The notes: generated by a model not told the origin, from the sequence alone. Numbered from the stretch's first letter, positions 17,034-26,733 are shown. The stretch: DNA of 64,000 nucleotides from Nonlabens dokdonensis DSW-6 (GCF_000332115.1 NC_020156.1:3659501-3723500); one strand, 5' to 3'. Numbers and translations are program-made.

Positions 17034-18680
17034 CAGACTGTCTCAAAACTCTCCCATTCTGCTTGATATTTATATCGATTTTTCCGATATTTATATATGG
17101 AATACTTGCAAAAAGAGTCGCGCAGTCAGCTCACTTTATACACCACATGCCTAGATGACATGATTGCCGCTGATAATACCGTTAGGGCTATTGACACCTT
17201 TGTAGACAGTCTCGATTTAGAACATCTAGGCTTTGCATCACTAGCATCTCAAGGAAGACCACCTTATGATCCAGCAGATCTTCTCAAACTCTTCATCTAT
17301 GGCTACATGAACCGCATGAGATCCTCTAGAAGACTAGAACTGGAATGCAATCGCAACATCGAGCTCATCTGGTTGCTAGGCAATCTCAAACCAGACCACA
17401 ACACCATCTCTAGGTTTAGAAAAAACAACCCCAAAGCCATTAAACGCGTCTTTAGAGCCACCGTGAGTATCGCCCAAAACCACAACCTGATAGGCGCCAC
17501 CTTAATCGCTGGAGACTCCACTAAACTCAGAGCTCAAAACAGCAAGAAAAACAATTACAACCTCAAAAAAGTAAGCCCGACACATCGAGTACATCGATAA
17601 AAAATTAGAGGAGCATAATACCGCTCTTGCAAAAGCGGACAACGACCAAGAAAAGCAAGACCACAAAGACCAAATCGACAAGCACAACAAACAGCGCAAG
17701 CGTTACGAAGGAATCAATAAAACGCTGAAGGAAGATACCACGACCGAAAACCCACAGTTGTCCACCAGCGATCCAGATAGCAGGCACCAAATTACTCGTG
17801 GGATGATCACAGAAGTATGCTACACCGCACAAACCACGGTAGATGCTGACCATAAAGTACTCCTAGATTATAAAGTTACTAACGAGAATGATAAAAAAGA
17901 CGATGGGAAACATGCTGCGCAGAGCAAAATCCATCCTTAAAACCAACCAATTCACCGCTCTCTACGACAAAGGCTATCACACGGGCAGCGAGTTTAAAAC
18001 AGCACACGATTTAGGTATCGATACCCTAGTAGCCATACCAGCTATAGGACGTAAAAGTCAAGCGCCCGATCCAGCTTATAACGTAGAACATTTTAAATAC
18101 GATAAAGCATCTGACAGCTATCAATGTCCGCAAGGTCACGAGCTTAAAAGCAATGGAAACTGGTACAAAGCACGTAATTATAAGTTCAAGCAATACAAGA
18201 CCAGCGCCTGTAGAAACTGCCCAGTCAGGTCGCTATGCACCACCTCAAAAGCAAACGGTAAAATAGTACAGCGTAGTGAATACAAACAGTACATAGAAGC
18301 TAATTTTAAACGAGTACAACACCAACCAGAGATCTATAAAAAAAGACAAGCCATCGTAGAACATCCATATGGCACCATAAAGCGCCAATGGGGTTTTGAT
18401 CACATTATTACTAAAAAAGGAATCCAGAACGCCAGTGCAGATTTTGGCCTCATCGCTATCGCATACAACCTCAAAAGAATCCTAAACATCATAAAAGAGC
18501 AAGGAAAACTAGCCTTTATACTTAATAAACAACGCCATAAAGCCATTTTTAAGCTCCTATCAACATTTTTAAGCCTTTTCAAACCAAAAATAATCTTACC
18601 AACTCACTTTCTCAAAATCCATTCACTTCACTTTTCTAACGTATATTTAAACTGAAATCACGCAGTTTTGAGACGAACTG
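17034..18680 (+). mobile_element. IS1182-family insertion sequence, copy 4
   Basis: 1647 bp, two bases longer than intact copies because of two single-base insertions. Flanks CCGT and ACGT (then TAGGC of cassette H). Confidence 0.9.
17097..18655 (+). pseudogene. IS1182-family transposase, double frameshift (copy 4)
   Basis: There is one inserted A near 17574 (GTAAGCCCGAC for GTAGCCCGAC) and another just after the AAAAAAG run near 17900. They break the gene into 17097-17600, a middle piece and 17888-18655. The second lesion is at the same A-run as in copy 3. Probably inactive. Confidence 0.88.
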
Positions 18681-18729
18681 ACGTTAGGCAACATTTGACA
18701 AAAATTCTGCAAACATTAAAAATTTTACT

Positions 18730-18750
18730 TATCTTTGACGTTAGTAACGT
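18730..18750 (+). promoter_or_regulatory. Promoter box and operator-like palindrome before higB
   Basis: TATCTTTG (18730-18737) fits the Bacteroidota -7 consensus TAnnTTTG. It is followed at once by the perfect palindrome ACGTTA-G-TAACGT (18738-18750), placed where a HigA dimer would repress the operon. The role is inferred from position and symmetry. Confidence 0.6.
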
Positions 18751-18761
18751 AAAACAAAACT

Positions 18762-19043
18762 ATGATTATTTCTTTCGGCTCGAAACAAACTGAACAAATT
18801 TGGAATGGAATGCGAGTTAAAAAAATGCCGATTGAAATACAGAACGTTGGACGTCGAAAATTAAGAATGCTGAATAATTCACAAGATATTGCTGATTTGA
18901 GAATTCCGCCTTCAAACCGACTTGAAAAACTGACTGGAAAATTAAAAGAGTTTTATAGTATTCGGATTAACAAACAATGGCGAATTATATTCATTTGGGA
19001 AAGCGGAAACGCAAGCGAAGTGGAAATAATCGACTATCACTAA
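18762..19043 (+). CDS. higB: HigB-family mRNA interferase toxin (cassette H)
   Basis: 93 residues, the normal size for RelE/HigB killer proteins. It has the family ending pattern YSIRINKQWRIIFIWESG. HigB toxins cleave mRNA on the ribosome. The gene starts right after an operator-like palindrome and lies 12 bases before higA. Toxin-antitoxin pairs are frequent in integron arrays and are thought to stabilise them. Confidence 0.9.
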   Translation: MIISFGSKQTEQIWNGMRVKKMPIEIQNVGRRKLRMLNNSQDIADLRIPPSNRLEKLTGKLKEFYSIRINKQWRIIFIWESGNASEVEIIDYH

Positions 19044-19055
19044 AAAAGTAAAATA

Positions 19056-19358
19056 ATGGAAAAGTTAGCAAACGTACATCCAGGAGAAATTTTGAATTTT
19101 GAATTTCTTGAGCCACTTGAAATTACGGCATACCGACTTTCAAAGGACTTGAAAATTCCGCAAACTCGAATATCTGAAATCATAAAAGGGAAACGCAGAA
19201 TTACTGCCGACACAGCTTTACGATTGAGTAAATATTTTGGAAATTCCGCAAAATTTTGGCTTGGAATTCAAGATGATTATGACATCGAAGAAGAAAAAGA
19301 TGCGAAAGAAAAAGAATTGAACGAAATTAAACATTACGGAAATAAAAACGTTGCCTAA
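19056..19358 (+). CDS. higA: HigA-family antitoxin (XRE helix-turn-helix)
   Basis: 100 residues with the HigA opening HPGEILNFEFLEPLEIT, an XRE helix-turn-helix (RLSKDLKIPQTRISEIIKG) and the trailing SKYFGNSAKFWLGIQ. It neutralises HigB and represses the operon. Its stop codon lies inside the R'' box GCCTAAC (19353-19359), so the gene ends exactly at the cassette's recombination site. The cassette start GTTAGGC (18683-18689) is the complement. Confidence 0.92.
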   Translation: MEKLANVHPGEILNFEFLEPLEITAYRLSKDLKIPQTRISEIIKGKRRITADTALRLSKYFGNSAKFWLGIQDDYDIEEEKDAKEKELNEIKHYGNKNVA

Positions 19359-19475
19359 CAAAGAACTGAGGTAAAAAACAACCTTTTTCTTCATTAAATT
19401 TAGACACTAATTTTTGAGGCTCAGAAGTCAGTAATTTGATTTCTGAGCTTTTTATTTCTATATAATTACTTCCAG

Positions 19476-20441
19476 CTACCCTAATTTTGAAACGTAGGTT
19501 TCATCGTAGGGTTTACCAGATTTTGCAATCGCAAAACATTGTTTGAGCAGCTTATTACAAACAGCTATTAGTGCCAGTTTTTTACTTTTTCCTTTTGCAA
19601 CAATACGTTCATAGAGTTCTCGGCATGCTTTATTGTACTTACAGGCATTAAATGAGCATAGAAATAAGAGATTACGTAGCTTTCTATTTCCTACTTTGCT
19701 GATTCTGGCGCGTCCTCTGACACTACTGCCTGATTCTCTGATAGTAGGTGTTATTCCTACATAACTACATAATTGTGCAGCATTCTCAAACTTAGAAAAA
19801 CCATCAGTCACCACTATTAAAAACAAGGCTGTTTTTTTACCTATTCCTGGAACTGATGTCAGTAAAGTAAGCTGTGCTTGTTGATCTGCTTTTACAAGAG
19901 ATAGAATATGTGACTCGATTCCTTTTATTTCCTTGTCTAGATGTTTTCTACTTCTTCTCAAAGATCGATAGACTTGCTTAGAAGGCAGCCCTAACACTTC
20001 TTCTCCATGCATTTTATTCTTTAGCATCGTACGCTGTTTCAAATAAGAGTCCAGTAATCTAAATAACTGAAGGCATTCGCTTTGAACATCTGTTAGCGCA
20101 TTGTAAATAGGAACTTCATTAGTTAAAGCGTACTCACAAATTGCTTTTGAATCGCTCTTATCCGTTTTAACCTTGGCTAATTTCATTTGTATAAAACGCT
20201 TAATAGACAAGGGATTTATTACCGATACTACTACTCCATTCTTGTAAAGAAACTGTGCAAGTCTATAATGATAATAACCTGTGGCTTCCATGGCTACTAT
20301 ACTATATTCAGGTAAAGACTTTAATAACTGTTTGAATCCAGACTCATCATTTTTATACTGATTATGACCAGATTTACTACCGTGTACATCAAATACATCT
20401 TTACTGATGTCAACTCCAAAAGTTTCTTTATATTTATTCAT
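19476..20441 (-). CDS. IS110-family transposase (intact)
   Basis: With the start at the ATG giving MNKYKETFGVDISKD the protein is 321 residues. The DEDD RuvC-like domain shows GVDISK, MEATGYYHY and KVKTDKSDSKAICEYA. The C-terminal domain has the HhH-like VPGIGKKTAL and the serine-containing SGSSVRGRARISKVGN segment. These enzymes recombine DNA guided by an RNA from the element's non-coding end. Intact, and it could also move the damaged copy. Confidence 0.93.
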   Translation of the reverse strand: MNKYKETFGVDISKDVFDVHGSKSGHNQYKNDESGFKQLLKSLPEYSIVAMEATGYYHYRLAQFLYKNGVVVSVINPLSIKRFIQMKLAKVKTDKSDSKAICEYALTNEVPIYNALTDVQSECLQLFRLLDSYLKQRTMLKNKMHGEEVLGLPSKQVYRSLRRSRKHLDKEIKGIESHILSLVKADQQAQLTLLTSVPGIGKKTALFLIVVTDGFSKFENAAQLCSYVGITPTIRESGSSVRGRARISKVGNRKLRNLLFLCSFNACKYNKACRELYERIVAKGKSKKLALIAVCNKLLKQCFAIAKSGKPYDETYVSKLG

Positions 20442-20660
20442 AAGAAATAATTTAGGAAAGAACCAGCTACTTTGCTCACAACAACTTAAAAACGAGATCA
20501 ATAGTCTCACAGAACTGATCGTGATTTAGTAGTAAAAGAGAGAGGATTATCAATGTTGTCGAAGTCTGAAGCTTCACCGTGTATACTAACCTTAATTCTC
20601 TCTTTTGTTCTTTCTGATTTATGCTATTAATTTAATATTTTAATAGAAATCAAACTTAAG
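20442..20660 (-). ncRNA. Candidate bridge (seeker) RNA region of IS110 copy 1
   Basis: 219 non-coding bases upstream of the transposase, where IS110 elements encode their guide RNA. Flanking arms AAAGAGAG and CTCTCTTT are kept between the two copies. The loops between them differ, including GTGTATACTAACC here. Structure and expression are not shown by the sequence. Confidence 0.4.
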
Positions 20661-20843
20661 ACGTATATAGCTCATAGCTAGGTAGTTGACAAATAGAAGT
20701 TAAGGCATATTTGCTAGTCCGCCAAATTTTTTAATTTGGCTTATTGAGTAAAAAAGATAATAAGAAAAATTAAAAAATTCGGCTCATGCTCAATCCGAAA
20801 ATAATTTGATAATTTGCACGCTACGAGCCATATACAGAGACGT

Positions 20844-22488
20844 CAGACTGTCTCAAAACTCTCCCATTCTGCTTGATATTTATATCGATTTTTACGATAT
20901 TTATATATGGAATACTTGCAAAAAGAGTCGCGCAGTCAGCTCACTTTATACACCACATGCCTAGATGACATGATTGCCGCTGATAATACCGTTAGGGCTA
21001 TTGACACCTTTGTAGACAGTCTCGATTTAGAACATCTAGGCTTTGCATCACTAGCATCTCAAGGAAGACCATCTTATGATCCAGCAGATCTTCTCAAACT
21101 CTTCATCTATGGCTACATGAACCGCATGAGATCCTCTAGAAGACTAGAACTGGAATGCAATCGCAACATCGAGCTCATCTGGTTGCTAGGCAATCTCAAA
21201 CCAGACCACAACACCATCTCTAGGTTTAGAAAAAACAACCCCAAAGCCATTAAACGCGTCTTTAGAGCCACCGTGAGTATCGCCCAAAACCACAACCTGA
21301 TAGGCGCCACCTTAATCGCTGGAGACTCCACTAAACTCAGAGCTCAAAACAGCAAGAAAAACAATTACAACCTCAAAAAAGTAGCCCGACACATCGAGTA
21401 CATCGATAAAAAATTAGAGGAGCATAATACCGCTCTTGCAAAAGCGGACAACGATAAAGAAAAGCAAGACCACAAAGACCAAATCGACAAGCACAACAAA
21501 CAGCGCAAGCGATACGAAGGAATCAATAAAACGCTGAAGGAAGATACCACGACCGAAAATCCGCAGTTGTCCACCAGCGATCCAGATAGTAGGCACCAAA
21601 TCACTCGTGGGATGATCACAGAAGTATGCTACACCGCACAAACCACGGTAGATGCTGACCATAAAGTACTCCTAGATTATAAAGTTACTAACGAGAATGA
21701 TAAAAAAGCGATGGGAAACATGCTGCGCAGAGCAAAATCCATCCTTAAAACCAACCAATTCACCGCTCTCTACGACAAAGGCTATCACACGGGCAGCGAG
21801 TTTAAAACAGCACACGATTTAGGTATCGATACCCTAGTAGCCATACCAGCTATAGGACGTAAAAGTCAAGCGCCCGATCCAGCTTATAACGTAGAACATT
21901 TTAAATACGATAAAGCATCTGACAGCTATCAATGTCCGCAAGGTCACGAGCTTAAAAGCAATGGAAACTGGTACAAAGCACGTAATTATAAGTTTAAGCA
22001 ATATAAGAGTAGCGCCTGTAAAAGCTGCCCAGTCAGATCGCTATGCACCACATCAAAAGCAAACGGTAAAATAGTCCAGCGTAGCGAATACAAACAGTAC
22101 ATAGAAGCTAATTTTAAACGAGTACAACAACAACCAGAAATCTATAAAAAAAGACAAGCCACCGTAGAGCATCCGTATGGCACCATAAAGCGCCAATGGG
22201 GTTTTGATCATATTATCACTAAAAAAGGAATCCAGAACGCCAGTGCAGATTTTGGACTCATCGCTATCGCATACAACCTCAAAAGAATCCTAAACATCAT
22301 AAAAGAACAAGGAAAACGAGCCTTTATTCTCAATAAACAAACCTATAAAGCCATTTTAAAGCTCCTATCAGCATTTTTAAGCCTTTTCAAACCTAAAATA
22401 ATTATACCAACTCATTTTCTCAAAATCCATTCACTTCACTTTTCTAACGTATATTTAAACTGAAATCACGCAGTTTTGAGACGAACTG
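20844..22488 (+). mobile_element. IS1182-family insertion sequence, copy 5
   Basis: 1645 bp with flanks ACGT and ACGT (20840-20843 and 22489-22492). It splits the site of cassette H from the start of cassette I (GTTAACC). Confidence 0.9.
20907..22463 (+). CDS. IS1182-family transposase, copy 5
   Basis: An intact 518-residue transposase with all DDE-type motifs. It differs from copies 1 and 2 mainly near the C-terminus (KRAFILNKQTYKAILKLLSAF), so it is a slightly diverged lineage. Its 5' part is nearly identical to copy 3. Confidence 0.93.
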   Translation: MEYLQKESRSQLTLYTTCLDDMIAADNTVRAIDTFVDSLDLEHLGFASLASQGRPSYDPADLLKLFIYGYMNRMRSSRRLELECNRNIELIWLLGNLKPDHNTISRFRKNNPKAIKRVFRATVSIAQNHNLIGATLIAGDSTKLRAQNSKKNNYNLKKVARHIEYIDKKLEEHNTALAKADNDKEKQDHKDQIDKHNKQRKRYEGINKTLKEDTTTENPQLSTSDPDSRHQITRGMITEVCYTAQTTVDADHKVLLDYKVTNENDKKAMGNMLRRAKSILKTNQFTALYDKGYHTGSEFKTAHDLGIDTLVAIPAIGRKSQAPDPAYNVEHFKYDKASDSYQCPQGHELKSNGNWYKARNYKFKQYKSSACKSCPVRSLCTTSKANGKIVQRSEYKQYIEANFKRVQQQPEIYKKRQATVEHPYGTIKRQWGFDHIITKKGIQNASADFGLIAIAYNLKRILNIIKEQGKRAFILNKQTYKAILKLLSAFLSLFKPKIIIPTHFLKIHSLHFSNVYLN

Positions 22489-22531
22489 ACGTTAACCGCA
22501 ATTAAAAAACATATAAAAATAATTTCATCAT

Positions 22532-25500
22532 ATGGAACACGATAGAAGAAGTTTTATTAAAGCAATTTCTCTACTTTCAATCTCTTTAGGTTTAAATCCG
22601 TTGGAATTGCTAGCAAATAATGTTAATGGGGCTAGTATTGATCAACTTGAATTATTTGAAGAAGTTCGTAGGAACGTTGAAGAATTCAATTATGTAACTC
22701 AAATTTTAAATGCAGACCCAAACCTTCTTCAAAAAAACTACAATAAGCTTTATAAAGTTTCAACTAAAATTTCAGATGATAAATTCAGAAATTACAATCA
22801 GGAAAAACAAATCAAAAAAATCTCAAGATATGAAAGAAGAATAGGTAGAACTAAAGTTTCGAAAGAAGATATCAGAAATTCATTAATAAATAATTCAACT
22901 TCAGATTGGGTAGGTGCAATGAATGCATTAAGTTTTGGTTATAGCCTAACTTCAACCATTTTCAGTGGAGTAGCGTGTGCAGCTTCTATAGCAGCAGTAC
23001 CATATGGAGCAGGCGTACCTGCTGTCGCAACTACTTGTCCTGTTTTTTTATTAAATGCTGGCTTCACTTCATTTGCAGGCACTCAGCTTGTAGGGAACAC
23101 CAATCGCGCTAATAAAGCTCTACAACATTCAAGTAACCATTTGGTAAATCTTGTTAAGAATAACCCTTCGAACAAATTTTTAAACTCCAACGATTATACT
23201 TTCAAGGTTGGTAGTATCAATCTGAGCCAAGATTCGAATACATTTCAACTGCCTACTCCTGGAACGACTGAAGCTGAAAGTGATTTTCAAAATTTTCTTA
23301 GAGAGAAACTATCTAATGGCGGAATAATTCTTAATGAAGATAGCCTTAAAAAATTTTTAGAAGGATATGTTGAAAAAGTTGGAAAAGTACAAACAGAATT
23401 GATAACTGAATATATTGAAAGATCTAACAAAAAAAAATCAGTTCAACAAAGAGAACTTAAAGAGAAAGTTGCCTTCTATCAAAGTCTTGGGCGTTTAACT
23501 TCTGTCTTATTTAATTCAGTATTCCCGCCAAAAGAGGCAGAAATACTTTCAATATTGACTAATGTAGGATTCGAGTATATGGCGACAGGAATTGTTTTAG
23601 GTCCGATGGGTTGGGGAGCCGTAGGTATTCAAATTGCCTCCGTTTTACTTAGTTCAAAGAATAAAACTGGAGAGTTTCAAAATTATGTGTTAAAAGCCCT
23701 TGAACAAATTAATTTTCAGCTAGAAACTATTAACAAAAAACTAGATGATATATATTATAATCAAATAGAAATACTTGTAGAACTACACAAAATATCCTCA
23801 AAAATCGACTCCCTTTCTTACAACGTACTTAAGGGGTTAGAATCTATATCCGGAGAACTAAATGATCTATCTATATCTATAGATCAAGTCCAAAGAAACA
23901 GATATTATATTCAGTTGAAGACGAATAATTTAAATCTCAAGGATGAACTAATTGACGATTCATCAATAATGACTACTAAAGATGTGTTTAATGAGATTAG
24001 GTCTTTAAGAAATGCTTTTAGTAATCATCTTAGTGAAAATTATTTCACCAATTATATAGATGGGAATTTAGATGGAAATTTACTTAAAAAAGAAACATAC
24101 GAATCTTTCAATTACCTAACTAAAGTATCGTTATATGACAAAGTTGGACTGATTCCAGCTGCTTATAATTTTTCACCAGAAAAAATAATTGTTCAGTCGA
24201 AAAAAGAGATATATCATCCTTTAGAATCATACTTAGCTTGTCAAAACATTACGTCATGGCTCACCCTCAGCAAATTAAATAAAAAACTCTCTAGGCAGCT
24301 AATTGAAGAGTTTGAAATTTATGTAACAAACTCCATCTCTTTATTAAATCAGTATAGTAATTTAGAAGTTATTATTTCTAAATCCCAAGAATATAAAAGC
24401 TACCATCATTCAAATATTGCAAACCTTTATAAAACCTTGAATGATGATGAAAGTATTTTATTTTCAAACTCAAATAAAAAATGGCTGAAGAATTTAAGCT
24501 TAACTCCAGAAAGCTATTTTTTTAAAGCAGATCCATTAATCGGCAATAATATTGATTTTACTGACAACAAATTCGATGAAGTTTATTTTGACGTGTTATT
24601 AGATTTTGGTCTAATAAAAAGAATAAGAGAGATTGGAACTACGCCTGTTAATATGGCGAAAAGGTCAGTTGAAAAAAATGAAAAGTTAGTTGGAAGAGAA
24701 ATCGGGAATAAAGTACTTGAAATAGAATTTGGAGATTTAATTTTAAACCATAAAGGTAACAAGGGTACTATTAAAGATTTAAAGATTAATTACAAAAAAG
24801 TTGCCATATGTAAAACTGAAGAACAAGATGCCGATTATCTATCATTTGGATCAGGTATCACAGAAAACAGTCATTGGGTATATTATAGTACGCCTAAAAC
24901 ATATTCACTTAAAACCAATTTTTTTACTAATTGGAAATCGATTGTAAAAACTCACTATATAGACAAGACGAATCAAGATATTAATATAATTATTGAAAAT
25001 TTCGATTCTATAAGTTTTAGTGATTTCGCTAAGGTTCTTATTCTTGAATATGTGAATAAGAAAAAAAATGACTTACTCAAAAAAGCTTATGATATTCATT
25101 ATAAACAAAATGCACAAATAAATGGCATAGGTACAAGTCTATTATTACTTTCACAATTGAATAAAACCATCAACTCGGATTCTATATATCCATTTGTTAT
25201 AGACTATATTGACGAAACGTATGTTGATTTTGATTTTGAAAGGCTTTTTGATAAAAATTATTTTTTTGCACTAACTGAAAAACAAGAGAATTTAAAAATT
25301 AAATTAGAAGAGATATCAGAAACATTTTTACTTGAAATAGATAGCAAAACAGTAAAATTAAATATTAATAGTTGGAAGGACTATATATGTCTTTTAATTA
25401 AACATAGAATAGATTTGACTATTAGCAGGTCATTAAACGGATGTGAAAAACTAAAACCAAATGATGCGGAACCATATTTAGCAGATTCGTTAAATAAACT

Positions 25501-25540
25501 CAACTGGTTTAAAAATAATTATCTTAAGTTAAAGAACTAA
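22532..25540 (+). CDS. Large Tat-signal protein with hydrophobic hairpins and coiled coil (cassette I)
   Basis: 1002 residues, no family recognised. The N-terminus has a twin-arginine signal (DRRSFIKAISLLSIS), so it is probably exported folded. Two hydrophobic glycine-rich stretches lie near residues 130-190 (SLTSTIFSGVACAASIAAV and on) and 345-375 (MATGIVLGPMGWGAVGIQIA). Each could span a membrane. A helical coiled-coil-like region follows (about 390-480, with QINFQLETINKKLDDIYYN). The rest is a long alpha/beta C-terminal part. This resembles the plan of pore-forming or delivered toxins, but that is inference. It is the only gene in its cassette, bounded by GTTAACC (22491-22497) and GGTTAAC (25569-25575). 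Confidence 0.7.
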   Translation: MEHDRRSFIKAISLLSISLGLNPLELLANNVNGASIDQLELFEEVRRNVEEFNYVTQILNADPNLLQKNYNKLYKVSTKISDDKFRNYNQEKQIKKISRYERRIGRTKVSKEDIRNSLINNSTSDWVGAMNALSFGYSLTSTIFSGVACAASIAAVPYGAGVPAVATTCPVFLLNAGFTSFAGTQLVGNTNRANKALQHSSNHLVNLVKNNPSNKFLNSNDYTFKVGSINLSQDSNTFQLPTPGTTEAESDFQNFLREKLSNGGIILNEDSLKKFLEGYVEKVGKVQTELITEYIERSNKKKSVQQRELKEKVAFYQSLGRLTSVLFNSVFPPKEAEILSILTNVGFEYMATGIVLGPMGWGAVGIQIASVLLSSKNKTGEFQNYVLKALEQINFQLETINKKLDDIYYNQIEILVELHKISSKIDSLSYNVLKGLESISGELNDLSISIDQVQRNRYYIQLKTNNLNLKDELIDDSSIMTTKDVFNEIRSLRNAFSNHLSENYFTNYIDGNLDGNLLKKETYESFNYLTKVSLYDKVGLIPAAYNFSPEKIIVQSKKEIYHPLESYLACQNITSWLTLSKLNKKLSRQLIEEFEIYVTNSISLLNQYSNLEVIISKSQEYKSYHHSNIANLYKTLNDDESILFSNSNKKWLKNLSLTPESYFFKADPLIGNNIDFTDNKFDEVYFDVLLDFGLIKRIREIGTTPVNMAKRSVEKNEKLVGREIGNKVLEIEFGDLILNHKGNKGTIKDLKINYKKVAICKTEEQDADYLSFGSGITENSHWVYYSTPKTYSLKTNFFTNWKSIVKTHYIDKTNQDINIIIENFDSISFSDFAKVLILEYVNKKKNDLLKKAYDIHYKQNAQINGIGTSLLLLSQLNKTINSDSIYPFVIDYIDETYVDFDFERLFDKNYFFALTEKQENLKIKLEEISETFLLEIDSKTVKLNINSWKDYICLLIKHRIDLTISRSLNGCEKLKPNDAEPYLADSLNKLNWFKNNYLKLKN

Positions 25541-25804
25541 TTTAACTGTTTATAAATAGAAAAAAAGCGGTTAACAAAGAACTGAGGTAAAAAACAACCT
25601 TTTTCTTCATTAAATTTAGACACTATTTTTTGAGGCTCAGAAGTCAGTAATTTGATTTCTGAGCTTTTTATTTCTATATAATTTCTACTAGCTACCCTAA
25701 TTTTGAAACGTAGGTTTCATCGTAGGGTTTACCAGATTTTGCAATCGCAAAACATTGTTTGAGCAGCTTATTACAAACAGCAATTAGGGCTAGTTTTTTA
25801 CTCC

Positions 25805-25844
25805 TGTCTTCCTCTCGATCGTTCCTCACTCGTCGGAGACAAGT
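25805..25844. repeat. Small dispersed repeat inserted in IS110 transposase, copy 1
   Basis: 40 bp with ends TGTCTTCCTCTCG and ACTCGTCGGAGACAAGT, around ATCGTTCCTC. The same ends frame the insertion at 26430-26480. It is absent from the intact transposase. Confidence 0.7.
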
Positions 25845-26429
25845 GGCAACTATTCGCTCATAAATTTCTCTACATGCCTTGTTGTATTTACACGCATTAA
25901 AGCTGCACATAAATAATAGGTTTCTTAATTTTTGATTTCCTATTTTACTGATCCTACTTCTTCCTTTTACACTACTTCCACTCTTTCTTATCACTGGTGT
26001 TAATCCGGCATAACTACATAATTCTGCAGCACTGGTAAATCGATCAAATCCATCGGTTAGAACCACTAGCATCAGCGCTGTTTTCTTTCCTATTCCTGGT
26101 ATCGTTTTTAATCGTGATAGCACATCGCTATGAACTTCTTTAACTAAGATCTGGAGTTTTCCTCTAGCATTTCCATCTCTTTTTTAATTTGTCGTAAACT
26201 ACGTTTAAGAGAGCTTACAACTGCTTTACTTGGATTTCCTAGTACCGATTCTCCATGTAGTTTATTTTTAAGCGCTGTGCTTTGTTTTGTATACACAGCA
26301 AGCAGTCTAGTCATTTGAAGACACTCTAATTGATGCTTAGAATTACCTCTCCAGAGCTTTAATTCAACCTGCTTTGCATATTCACAGATTAGTTTTGAAT
26401 CACTCTTATCGGTCTTTATTTTGGACAAA

Positions 26430-26480
26430 TGTCTTCCTCTCGTCACGCTTTCGCGAAAGCGTAACTCGTCGGAGACAAGT
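26430..26480. repeat. Small dispersed repeat carrying the palindrome, copy 2
   Basis: 51 bp with the same ends as 25805-25844, but its centre is the CGCTTTCGCGAAAGCG palindrome (26446-26461, palindrome copy 4). It breaks the transposase frame. Confidence 0.75.
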
Positions 26481-26733
26481 GTATAAATCGTTTTACTGAT
26501 AATGGATTCTCTACCGATACTTTGATACCTTCTTCAAGTAAATAATAAGCTAATTGATAGTGATAATATCCTGTTGCTTCCATTACACAATGACTATCGT
26601 GATCTAAGAGTTTTACAAACTTTTTGAATCCTGCAGGAGAGTTTTTAAACTGATAATGATCTCCACAATGGTCCGTAACATCAAAGACTAAATGGCTGAT
26701 ATCAATTCCATAAAATTTAATATCTTTATTCAT

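Larger units (their letters stand above)
19360..20660 (-). mobile_element. IS110-family insertion sequence, copy 1
   Basis: About 1.3 kb, with no obvious terminal inverted repeats, as usual for the family. It carries an intact transposase and 219 non-coding bases upstream of it. The left end AAAGAACTGAGG is shared with copy 2 and, in altered form, with a relic at 34140. It is inserted just after the R'' box of an attC-like site. A hairpin with T-tail (about 19422-19455) lies downstream of the transposase. Confidence 0.88.
19353..20843 (+). repeat. attC-like site of cassette H, split by IS110-like element
   Basis: R'' GCCTAAC is at 19353-19359. The rest of the site, from ACGTATATAGCTCATAGC (20661) to the partner of GTATATGGCTCGTAGC, ends in ACGT at 20843. 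The 1.3-kb IS110-like element sits between, and IS1182 copy 5 follows. Only about 190 bases belong to the site itself. Confidence 0.7.
25692..26733 (-). pseudogene. IS110-family transposase, disrupted
   Basis: Three fragments (26443-26733, 26144-26446, 25692-26123) align with the intact copy. A 51-bp insertion at 26430-26480 ends the first fragment after SYAFAKA. A frameshift near 26140 separates the second and third. A 40-bp insertion at 25805-25844 adds an in-frame segment (TCLRRVRNDREED) to the third. The key motifs of the intact enzyme remain readable. Confidence 0.88.

Noticed and set aside
14690..17910. Programmed frameshift in the IS1182-like transposase at AAAAAAG
   Set aside because: Three copies encode the full enzyme in one frame, so the breaks in copies 3 and 4 are mutations rather than a recoding signal.
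8018..22463. Sets of 60-, 72- and 82-84-residue open frames on the strand opposite the IS1182 transposase, repeated in all five copies
   Set aside because: They are antisense shadows of the transposase gene, identical because the elements are identical, with no start signals or known domains.
7993..22488. A single composite transposon bounded by IS1182 copies
   Set aside because: Each copy sits in a separate cassette site with CGT flanks, and the genes between are framed by their own matching boxes, so individual insertions explain the layout better.
23150..23400. Phage tape-measure or tail-fibre protein for the 1002-residue gene
   Set aside because: It has a Tat signal and no phage genes nearby, and it sits alone in a cassette.
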